33,721 nt of DNA from NCBI GenBank assembly GCA_031552535.1, contig JAVBMJ010000039.1:1-33721 (forward strand). The letters run 5' to 3'. The notes beneath the pieces were generated by a model. The model ran no database searches and was not told the DNA's origin. It worked only from the letters and a program-made list of their open reading frames with translations. The position numbers and the translations under genes are program-made. Below are positions 23,100 through 30,555 of the stretch, piece after piece. The number at the start of each line of letters is the position of its first letter. Position 1 is the stretch's first letter. The DNA comes from JAVBMJ01 sp031552535 (lineage in GTDB: Bacteria; Bacteroidota; Bacteroidia; Bacteroidales; Rikenellaceae).

Positions 23100-24278
23100 T
23101 TACATCGCCCCAGCGTACATATCCACATCCTGCAAGGTTATGCGATCGCCACTCAATATCACCAGGCGTTCCACGACGTTGCTCAGTTCGCGTATATTGC
23201 CCGTCCACTCCATCCTGACGAGTTCTTCCACGGCATCGTCATCGATCTCCTTCTTGGGCAACAGATGCTCTTTGCTCAGTTTTTCGAGGAAGTGCTCGAT
23301 CAGGCGCGGAATATCCTCGCGACGTTCGACAAGAGGCGGCACATGTATCCTTATCACGCTGAGACGGTGATAAAGGTCCTCGCGAAAATTTTTCACGGCT
23401 ATTTCGTCCTGCAGGTTTTTGTTAGTCGCTGCAAGTATCCTTACATTCACATCTATGTCGTTGTCGCTTCCCACGCGCGTGATCTTGTTTTCCTGCAAAG
23501 CCCTGAGCACCTTGGCTTGTGCGGACAGGCTCATATCCCCGATCTCGTCGAGGAAAAGCGTGCCGCCGTTGGCCTGTTCGAATTTACCTTTACGCTGTTT
23601 TACGGCCGAGGTGAACGCCCCTTTCTCGTGGCCGAACAACTCGCTCTCGATCAACTCTGACGGTATGGCTGCGCAATTGACCTCGATGAACGGAGCCGAT
23701 GCGCGATTACTCTGAATGTGCAGGAGCCTTGCAACAAGTTCCTTGCCGGTACCGTTGGCACCCGTTATAAGCACCCTTGCATCCGAAGGAGCCACTTTTT
23801 CGATAAGCGTCTTTACCCGTTCTATCTGTTTTGAGTTACCTATAATATCGTTGTCCCTCGTATTGCGACGCCGTGGTGGCTGAGTCTGAATCTTATCCGA
23901 CTCCTTGGTATTTTTGTTTTCCGTTTCTGCCGAAGCAGCCATCACCGTGCGTACCGACCCGAAAAGCCGGTTGAGATCGACAGGTTTAGTGACGAAATCA
24001 TAAGCTCCCGCTTTCACTATCTGTACCGCCGACTCGACATTGCCGTTCGGTGAAAGGACTATCACAGGAATATCCATAGGAATCTTCGGGACCTGTCCCA
24101 TCGAGAGGTAAAACTGCTCCTCATCGCACAACGCCAAGCGGAATGATGTTTGCGAACACATCATAACGGCTTCGCTGTAACGTTCGACCGCCTCGGTTTT
24201 ATAACCTTCATACCCAAGTTTCTCCTTGAGAATATTGCGTGTACTACGGTCTTTATCTATTATTAATATGTCCGCCAT
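23100..24278 (-). CDS. sigma-54-type response regulator without DNA-binding domain
   Basis: A 392-residue NtrC-family protein. Residues 1-120 form a receiver domain with Asp8/Asp10 in the acidic pocket, the phospho-acceptor position Asp52 (ALCDEEQ) and the conserved Lys in VTKPVDL. Residues about 150-385 are the AAA+ core: Walker A TGANGTGKE, GAFTSA (a GAFTGA variant that contacts sigma-54), Walker B TLFLDEIGDM and the arginine-finger region FREDLYHRL. The protein stops at DVDMYAGAM, just after the AAA+ lid, where a Fis-type helix-turn-helix would normally follow. It would have to act from solution or through a partner. No adjacent histidine kinase gene is visible. Confidence 0.9.
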   Translation of the reverse strand: MADILIIDKDRSTRNILKEKLGYEGYKTEAVERYSEAVMMCSQTSFRLALCDEEQFYLSMGQVPKIPMDIPVIVLSPNGNVESAVQIVKAGAYDFVTKPVDLNRLFGSVRTVMAASAETENKNTKESDKIQTQPPRRRNTRDNDIIGNSKQIERVKTLIEKVAPSDARVLITGANGTGKELVARLLHIQSNRASAPFIEVNCAAIPSELIESELFGHEKGAFTSAVKQRKGKFEQANGGTLFLDEIGDMSLSAQAKVLRALQENKITRVGSDNDIDVNVRILAATNKNLQDEIAVKNFREDLYHRLSVIRIHVPPLVERREDIPRLIEHFLEKLSKEHLLPKKEIDDDAVEELVRMEWTGNIRELSNVVERLVILSGDRITLQDVDMYAGAM

Positions 24279-24821
24279 AGTAAGTATGGATTTATTAATA
24301 ACATTTGTTTTTGCCGCCCGTCCCTATTTATATCCCGTTTACAGAAAAAAAATTCCGGATGATAGGGTACGGATTTTGAATTTAGTGAAAAACTATTTAG
24401 TTTTGTCCCAAAGTTAACACATACACCAGTTATTCCGTCAAGCCTGCCAAAGCGGCCCTCCCCGGGCGAAGTCTTCATCGTTTTGGCTTTTTAGCTTCGG
24501 GAAGCGTCTTTTCATACTATGAAAATAACGTTATGAGTCATTTCCCTTCAGGCAGGGGTAGTGCCAAATAGCTGGAATAATATCAAATAAGCGTCAGTGC
24601 CGGATTTCGTCTCCTTCCAATAGGGATACAGGTGGCCGTTGGCAATGGTTTAGATTAATTTACGGTCTTTTCGGCGCCTGTAGCTGCCGGGGCGTGCCGG
24701 CAATAATCCGGTATATTTTTATGGAGAGGTCCGATGTGTTACACCAGATTGGTTCCGTGGCATAACCAATGTTCAATCATCAATGTCATAAAAGATTACG
24801 ACGGCCTCTGGCTGTGATTTT
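24279..24821. other. 543-base divergent intergenic region
   Basis: The regulator and DUF4290 genes diverge from here. I see no coding sequence: the reverse frame at 24263-24478 overlaps the regulator start and has no recognisable features. ATTGGTT (24748-24754) and AACCAAT (24764-24770) form a 7 bp inverted repeat 52 bases before the DUF4290 start, a possible operator. No clear TAnnTTTG element or sigma-54 GG-GC promoter was found. Confidence 0.35.
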
Positions 24822-25496
24822 ATGGAGAAAAACTATAATTACCGGCGAGTAAAACTTGTCCTTCCCGAGTACGGAAGACACATCCACCAAATGATCGACG
24901 ACCTTAAGTCCATCCACGACAGGGACCTGCGTAATAGCCAGGCCCGTGTGGTAGTGGGGGTAATGGGCAATGTTAACCCGGCATTACGCGATAGCGCCGA
25001 TTTTGTGCATAAATTGTGGGATCACCTGTTTATCATGGCCGGGTTCGATCTGGATGTCGATTCACCATATCCTATACCGTCGGGAGATTCTTTGCATATG
25101 GCCGAGGCGACACTACGCTATCCAGACAAAAGAATATCCCATAAACACTATGGCAAAAATATAGTCGGAATGGTTCGTAATGTGGCTGCGGGGACTCCTG
25201 GAGAGGGCGTGGGTGTGGTTGTAGAAAATATTGCACGTTATTTACGTGCAAAGTCTTATGAATTCAACCAGGAGCATCTGAGTGATGAGATCCTTACAAA
25301 AGAGATACGCAACATGTCTGATAACGTTATTATTTTGGATGAAAATTCCCTAAATAATATCAAAAAAGGATATAAAAACCACCTTTTAAGCTATCAAAAA
25401 AAGGGTAAAATTCCGGCCAAAATTGCAAAACAGACAGGGACTGCGAAACAGGGGCGTCAAAATCACAAACACATGCCCGCCAAAAAGCAGCAATAA
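24822..25496 (+). CDS. DUF4290 domain-containing protein
   Basis: A 224-residue soluble protein matching the Bacteroidetes family DUF4290: LPEYGRHIHQMIDD near the start, RDLRNSQARVVVGVMGNVNP, KLWDHLFIM and FDLDVDSPYPIPSG are the conserved blocks. The family has no established function; the conserved His, Asp and Glu residues in these blocks hint at a metal or nucleic-acid role, but nothing more can be said. The last 40 residues are very basic and low in complexity (KKGKIPAKIAKQ ... KHMPAKKQQ), suggesting nucleic-acid contact. It appears to be a single-gene unit. Confidence 0.88.
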   Translation: MEKNYNYRRVKLVLPEYGRHIHQMIDDLKSIHDRDLRNSQARVVVGVMGNVNPALRDSADFVHKLWDHLFIMAGFDLDVDSPYPIPSGDSLHMAEATLRYPDKRISHKHYGKNIVGMVRNVAAGTPGEGVGVVVENIARYLRAKSYEFNQEHLSDEILTKEIRNMSDNVIILDENSLNNIKKGYKNHLLSYQKKGKIPAKIAKQTGTAKQGRQNHKHMPAKKQQ

Positions 25497-25585
25497 TTCG
25501 GATGTTCTGTTGACCCCTTCGGACTGGCCGGTCCGTAATTCCCGGAGGCTGTCCATCCACGGAAGTTCCGGATTTGTTATTTTCA

Positions 25586-25732
25586 GAGTCTGTCTAATTT
25601 TCCCGGGGAAAAACAATTGTGAATTATTTTTAGGGTTATTTTTTACAAAAACCGGGGAGCATGGTGGTGCTATGTGACGGGACTTTCGTAAAAAAGAGGC
25701 CAAAAAACGATAAGTATCTTCTATACAGCTTC
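25586..25732. mobile_element. MITE-like element D (147 bp, degenerate)
   Basis: It starts GAGTCTGTCTAATTTTCCC after TCA (25583-25585) and ends ACAGCTTC followed by TTG, so the target duplication is not exact. The core GGGGAGCATGGTGGTGCTAT and GTGACGG aligns with GAGGAGCATAGCGGTGCTCT of element A. Its terminal repeats match each other less well than those of A-C, so it is probably an older copy or a hybrid of two ends. Confidence 0.55.
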
Positions 25733-25733
25733 T

Positions 25734-26102
25734 TGGTATTTGCCTGAAAGTTGTTGCAATCGCATTTTCAGCGTATATCACCCCATCGTCACATTCCACA
25801 TATAACATTTGAGTATAAGGCTTGCAGGGACGTTGTCGCGTTCCGGCGCAACCGTACATTATATCACCCCATTAATATCCACTATATCATAAAGATAGCT
25901 TAATGTGAATAAAATTGTTAATACAATGATGATTAAGATCAGGTTAATTGTATCGTTTCATTTTTAAAGAACAATAAAAAGAGATAATTTTACACGGACA
26001 AATTATCTTCCATGCAAGCATTTTGCTGTTTAATATCTTGTTTACAAATAATTTAACCCAGCATATACATTTAGAAAACAAGTACTAATCAAATCCTGTT
26101 TT
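25734..26102 (+). promoter_or_regulatory. upstream region of the TonB-dependent receptor
   Basis: A 370-base AT-rich stretch without a gene. GATAATTT (25983-25990) and AAATTATC (26000-26007) form an 8 bp inverted repeat about 100 bases before the receptor start, a candidate operator or leader hairpin. Several partial -7 matches such as TAATATCTTG occur, none perfect, so I do not place the promoter. Confidence 0.35.
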
Positions 26103-29100
26103 ATGAAGAAAATCGTCTTTTTGTTTTTGTCCGTTTTCGCCGTCCTCGCGGTTAACGCCCAGGTGACAACGTCGAGTATCGGAGGTAAAGTAGTGGATGA
26201 GAAAGGAGCCCCGGTGGTCGGAGTGGCCGTTATAGCCACACATACCCCCACAGGGACCACCTACGGAACAGCATCGGATATCAAGGGTAACTTCCGGATC
26301 CTCAACATCCGTCCGGGCGGGCCGTACACTGTTGAATTCAGGATGCTCGGATTCACCACCGTGAAGAATGAAAACATCAACGTACCGCTCGGCGACAACT
26401 TCGTGCTGAACGGCTCTATGAGTGAGGAGAGCACAGCCATCGGCGCTATCGAGGTTATCTCGAAGACCAATGCCATCATGAACTCCGACCGCACCGGTTC
26501 ACTGACCAACGTCAACAGCCGCGAACTGACGACCCTTCCCACGGTTTCGCGGGGGATCACCGATTTTACGAGGCTTACTCCGCAGGCCGGTTCGGAGAAC
26601 GGGTTCGCCGGACGCGACGGCCGTTACAACAACCTGATGATCGACGGTGCGAACTACAACAACCGTTTTGGTCTTTCGACCAAGTTGCCTGGAGGTGACG
26701 CACAGCCCATTTCGCTCGACGCCATCCAGGAGTTGACGGTCAATATCTCTCCTTACGACATCCGCGAGTCGAGTTTTACGGGTGCGAGCATCAATGCCGT
26801 GACCAAGAGCGGCGACAACGAGTTCAAAGGTACGGCATACACCTACTTCAGGCCCAAGTCGTTTACAGGCGACAAGGTCGGTGACGGCGTTTCGGGAGCC
26901 AACGGCGTACAGACGGTAAAAGACGCCCATACGCGTAACCTCAAGACGTTCGGTTTCTCGTTCGGAGGCCCGATCATCCAGAACAAACTGTTCTTCTTCG
27001 TAACGGCCGAGTTGGAGAAGCAGGAATCTCCCGGCATCTCGTGGACCCCGACTGTTAAGTCGTCGCCTGTGGCTACGGGTGATTCGGGAAGCGCTTCGGA
27101 GTTCCGTTCAAGAACCACAACCTACGATCTGGACAGGGTAGCGAAGTATCTGAAGGACACCTATAATTACGATGCGGGTGTTTACGAAGGGTTCAAGCCC
27201 TTCGAGAGCAACAACCACAAGATCACGGCGCGCCTCGACTGGAACATCAGCAAGAACCACAAGGCGATGATCCGTTACAACGAAGTTGTTTCGGAGAACG
27301 ACCAGCAGGTCAACGCCACGAGCCGTCCGGCAGCGCTTCCGTCGTTGTCGAGTGCACGTTACAGCGCCGACGCATTTGCTTTTTCGAACGCCAACTACGG
27401 TTTCGAAGATGTGGTGCGCTCGCTGGCCGGCGAGTTGAACAGCACGTTCAGCGACAGACTATCGAACAAGTTCCTCGCCACTTACACCCATATCCAAACC
27501 ACACGTACCAGCAAGAGCGCCCCGTTCCCGTTCGTCGACATCTGGGAAGGCGGCAAACAGTACATGTCGTTCGGTTATGAGCTTTACACATGGAACAACG
27601 ACGTCAATAACAAGACCTTCACCATCACAGACAACCTGACCTACGCTTTGGGCGACCACACGATCACCGGCGGTGCGTCGTTCGAGTACCAGTACTTCGC
27701 CAACGCCTACCAGCAGTTCGGCCTGGGCTACTACCGTTTCAACTCTGTGGACAGCTTCCTCAACAACGCCAAGCCCGACGGGTTCGGCATACAGTACCCT
27801 TTCAACGGGGAGAAAAATCCGGCCGTGGAGCTTTCGTTCGGTATGGCCAGCCTCTATCTGCAGGACGAATGGTGGGTCAATTCTAAACTGAAGCTCACGG
27901 GCGGTATTCGCTTCGAGATGCCGTTCTGCATGACCGACCTGGGACAGGACGCAGTGCTGAACCGTTCGACGCCGGTTGCCATCACCGACCTGAAATTCAA
28001 CGACAACAAATCTTACGACCTGGGTAAATGGCCCGGCACTACGGTAGCGGTTTCGCCGCGTATCGGCTTCAACTGGGATGTCAACGGCGACCGTAGCATA
28101 CAGTTGCGCGGGGGTACGGGTATTTTCACCGGCTTCGTGCCTTTCGTATGGTACACCAACCAACCCGGTTCGTCGGGATTCGTGCAGTCGCCTTCATTAG
28201 GCGTAACCGGTGCCAATCTTCCTTCGGATTTCCGCTTCAAGGCCGACTACAACGACATTATCAATAATCCGGCATACGCCAACATGTTCCCGCAGCAGAG
28301 CGGTGTCATTCCGGTGAATTCCGATCTGTGTAAAGTGGCCGACGACTTTAAGATGCCACAGATATGGCGTACTTCGCTCGCCGGCGACATACAATTGCCG
28401 GGCAACATGATCTTCACGCTCGAAGCCATATACAGTAAGGATATCAACGCAGTAGTCCAGGAGAACGTAAACCTGAAACCCGCCTCTTCGACGAATAAGT
28501 TCGCCGGTGCCGACAACCGTCCTGTATGGTGGGACAATGCCGCATGGACTTCTACCGCCTCTTCATCCAAATTGGTTCACACAGATGTCGCGAGTTTTGC
28601 CGTCCTGAGCAATACCAATAAAGGCTACCAATTCCTGTTGACCGCACAATTGACCAAGAAGTTCACCAACGGTTTTGCGGGTATGATCGCCTATACATAC
28701 AACAAATCGAAGGATACGGGCAACAACCCCGGTTCACGTGCCATCTCGGCATGGAACTCCAACACCGATGTCTACTCGCTCAACAATCCCGGCCTGGGTT
28801 ACTCGCTGTTCTCGGTTCCCCACCGCGTGAACGGATATGTTTCCTACTCGAAGAGCTACCTGAAGCACCTGACGACCACTGTTTCGCTCTACTATTCGGG
28901 TTCGCACGCACTTCGCCTGAACTATGTCTACACAAACGACATGAATGGCGACGGCTACTCTTCGGACCTTATCTTCATCCCGAGGGAAGACCAGATCTCG
29001 GCAGCCAGCTTCGTGGCCAACGGTACCTACACGGCAGAGCAGCAATATAAGGATTTCTTCGAATATGTCAACAAGGATCCCTACCTGAAGTCCAACAAAG

Positions 29101-29462
29101 GTAAATACGCGGAGCGTGGCGGTGGTGTAGGTCCATGGGTCAACCGTTTCGACTTCAAATTTATCCAGGATATCTATGCCAACTTCGGATCTGGCAAACG
29201 TTACACATTGCAGTTCACGGCCGACTTCCTCAACGTGGGCAACTTCATCAATCCCAACTGGGGCCTGACCTACACGATGAGCCAGTTGACGTACAACAAC
29301 GTTAAGGTGTTGAAGTATATGGGCGCCGATGCCAGCAAGAACCCGCTGTTCCAGGTCAACGGCAATAGCACCCAGAATTTCAAGGACAACCTGCGCTTTA
29401 CGCCCAGTGTGAGCACCGCGAGCACATGGGGCTGCATGTTGGGTTTCCGCCTGAAGTTCTAA
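26103..29462 (+). CDS. Oar-like TonB-dependent outer-membrane receptor
   Basis: A 1119-residue outer-membrane protein. Residues 1-20 are the signal peptide (KKIVFLFLSVFAVLAVNAQ). Residues about 25-110 form a carboxypeptidase-regulatory-like beta domain (GGKVVDEKGAPVVGVAV ... GFTT), then a plug domain (GRDGRYNNLMIDGANYNN, SISPYD-type NISPYDIRES, INAVTKSG) and a 22-strand barrel ending in MLGFRLKF with the terminal Phe. This is the Oar type rather than SusC: there is no SusD gene next to it and no SusC-length extension. Oar-like receptors are linked to adhesion, protein uptake or secretion. The ligand is unknown. A strong terminator follows, so it is transcribed alone. Confidence 0.93.
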   Translation: MKKIVFLFLSVFAVLAVNAQVTTSSIGGKVVDEKGAPVVGVAVIATHTPTGTTYGTASDIKGNFRILNIRPGGPYTVEFRMLGFTTVKNENINVPLGDNFVLNGSMSEESTAIGAIEVISKTNAIMNSDRTGSLTNVNSRELTTLPTVSRGITDFTRLTPQAGSENGFAGRDGRYNNLMIDGANYNNRFGLSTKLPGGDAQPISLDAIQELTVNISPYDIRESSFTGASINAVTKSGDNEFKGTAYTYFRPKSFTGDKVGDGVSGANGVQTVKDAHTRNLKTFGFSFGGPIIQNKLFFFVTAELEKQESPGISWTPTVKSSPVATGDSGSASEFRSRTTTYDLDRVAKYLKDTYNYDAGVYEGFKPFESNNHKITARLDWNISKNHKAMIRYNEVVSENDQQVNATSRPAALPSLSSARYSADAFAFSNANYGFEDVVRSLAGELNSTFSDRLSNKFLATYTHIQTTRTSKSAPFPFVDIWEGGKQYMSFGYELYTWNNDVNNKTFTITDNLTYALGDHTITGGASFEYQYFANAYQQFGLGYYRFNSVDSFLNNAKPDGFGIQYPFNGEKNPAVELSFGMASLYLQDEWWVNSKLKLTGGIRFEMPFCMTDLGQDAVLNRSTPVAITDLKFNDNKSYDLGKWPGTTVAVSPRIGFNWDVNGDRSIQLRGGTGIFTGFVPFVWYTNQPGSSGFVQSPSLGVTGANLPSDFRFKADYNDIINNPAYANMFPQQSGVIPVNSDLCKVADDFKMPQIWRTSLAGDIQLPGNMIFTLEAIYSKDINAVVQENVNLKPASSTNKFAGADNRPVWWDNAAWTSTASSSKLVHTDVASFAVLSNTNKGYQFLLTAQLTKKFTNGFAGMIAYTYNKSKDTGNNPGSRAISAWNSNTDVYSLNNPGLGYSLFSVPHRVNGYVSYSKSYLKHLTTTVSLYYSGSHALRLNYVYTNDMNGDGYSSDLIFIPREDQISAASFVANGTYTAEQQYKDFFEYVNKDPYLKSNKGKYAERGGGVGPWVNRFDFKFIQDIYANFGSGKRYTLQFTADFLNVGNFINPNWGLTYTMSQLTYNNVKVLKYMGADASKNPLFQVNGNSTQNFKDNLRFTPSVSTASTWGCMLGFRLKF

Positions 29463-29500
29463 ACGTATGCATGCCTCCCGTCGAGGATAGCATGATTTGA

Positions 29501-29536
29501 AAAAGAGTGCCGGCATTGTGATGCCGGCACTCTTTT
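29501..29536 (+). terminator. rho-independent terminator of the receptor gene
   Basis: AAAAGAGTGCCGGCAT and ATGCCGGCACTCTTTT form a perfect 16 bp stem with loop TGTG, ending in a T run. It lies 38 bases after the stop codon and is the best classical terminator in the window. The downstream arm overlaps the spacer of the next promoter. Confidence 0.9.
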
Positions 29537-29547
29537 CACTATATTTG
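29516..29547 (+). promoter_or_regulatory. promoter of the SDR gene
   Basis: TATATTTG (29540-29547) is a perfect -7 element followed by C; TTG at 29516-29518, in the loop of the preceding terminator, is 21 bases upstream and could serve as the -33 half. The SDR start lies 58-82 bases downstream. Confidence 0.6.
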
Positions 29548-29628
29548 CAAAACGTATAATGCTCCCAGGTAATTTGAAACATACACGGCGCAGGAAGACA
29601 CTATATGACAGGTAACAAAACGAATAAT

Positions 29629-30441
29629 ATGAATTTTAAAGACAAGGTAGTCGTCATCACCGGCGCGAGTTCCGGAATAGGGCTGGCATTGGCTTATGAA
29701 TTTTCACGCCTGGGGGCCCGCGTGGTTATGGGGGCCCGCAGTACGGAGAAGTTGGAGGAGGTGGCGGCAGAGATCGAAAAGCAGGGCGGCGAAGCTGTCT
29801 GGGCAGCGACCGATGTCACGGTAGAAGCCGACTGCGAACACCTGGTGCGCCTGGCCGCGGAACGTTTCGGGCACATAGATGTACTGATCTGCAATGCGGG
29901 TATTTCTATGCGGGCACTGCTGGACGATGCTGACCTTGGAGTGTTGCGCCGGTTGATGGATGTCAATTTCTGGGGGACGGCCAACTGTGTAAAATATGCG
30001 TTGCCATATTTGCAGGCTTCGCAGGGGTCGATAGTGGGGGTTTCGTCGGTTGCCGGCATCCATGGGCTTCCGGGCCGTACGGGTTATTCGGCCTCGAAAT
30101 TCGCGATGGGTGGTTTTTTGGAGACTGTGCGCATCGAGAATCTCAAAAAAGGGGTGCATGTTATGGTCGCCTATCCGGGATTTACGGCGTCTAACGTCAG
30201 GTTTGCGGCTCTTACTGCCGACGGGTCGAGCCAGGAAGAGTCGCCTCGCGACGAAGGCCGCATGATGAGTGCCGAAGAGGTGGCCAGGCGTATAGCACGG
30301 GGGGTCGCCGGACGTAAGCGCTCCATCACAATGGATTTCAACGGCCGGGCCACGGCGCTGTTGAAGAAATTATGCCCGGCGCTGCTCGACCGCATGTTTT
30401 ATAACCACATGGCCAAGGAGCCCGACTCGCCGTTTAAATAA
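29629..30441 (+). CDS. short-chain dehydrogenase/reductase (SDR) of unknown substrate
   Basis: A 270-residue classical SDR. It has the cofactor loop TGASSGIG (11-18), an NADP-leaning basic residue (GARSTEK), CNAG (89-91 region) and the catalytic Ser140, Tyr153, Lys157 (SSVAG ... GYSASK). The C-terminal part is basic (KRSITMDFNGRATALLKKL) and may sit at the membrane. The family is too broad to name a substrate. ATG 29629 (MNFKDKVVV) matches the usual SDR start; ATG 29605 would add eight unlikely residues. It lies between its own promoter and a terminator, so it is a single-gene unit. Confidence 0.88.
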   Translation: MNFKDKVVVITGASSGIGLALAYEFSRLGARVVMGARSTEKLEEVAAEIEKQGGEAVWAATDVTVEADCEHLVRLAAERFGHIDVLICNAGISMRALLDDADLGVLRRLMDVNFWGTANCVKYALPYLQASQGSIVGVSSVAGIHGLPGRTGYSASKFAMGGFLETVRIENLKKGVHVMVAYPGFTASNVRFAALTADGSSQEESPRDEGRMMSAEEVARRIARGVAGRKRSITMDFNGRATALLKKLCPALLDRMFYNHMAKEPDSPFK

Positions 30442-30466
30442 TGTGAGCGAATCATCGCTTATTGTC

Positions 30467-30502
30467 AAACCGGCGCCTGACCGCGGACAGAGCCGGTTTT
30501 TT
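30467..30502 (+). terminator. rho-independent terminator of the SDR gene
   Basis: AAACCGGC (30467-30474) pairs with GCCGGTTT (30492-30499), with a 17-base loop, and is followed by TTTTTT. It starts 26 bases after the SDR stop codon. Confidence 0.75.
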
Positions 30503-30555
30503 CTCCCGTAAAAATAAATTCTGAATTCATTTCACGTAACTACCTGAAAATAGCC

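Noticed and set aside
24263..24478. 71-codon minus-strand frame upstream of the regulator
   Set aside because: It overlaps the regulator start in another frame and has no hydrophobic core, motif or promoter.
26103..29462. TonB receptor as SusC of a polysaccharide utilisation locus
   Set aside because: No SusD-like gene, glycoside hydrolase or sigma/anti-sigma pair is adjacent, and the plug and barrel motifs are of the Oar type.
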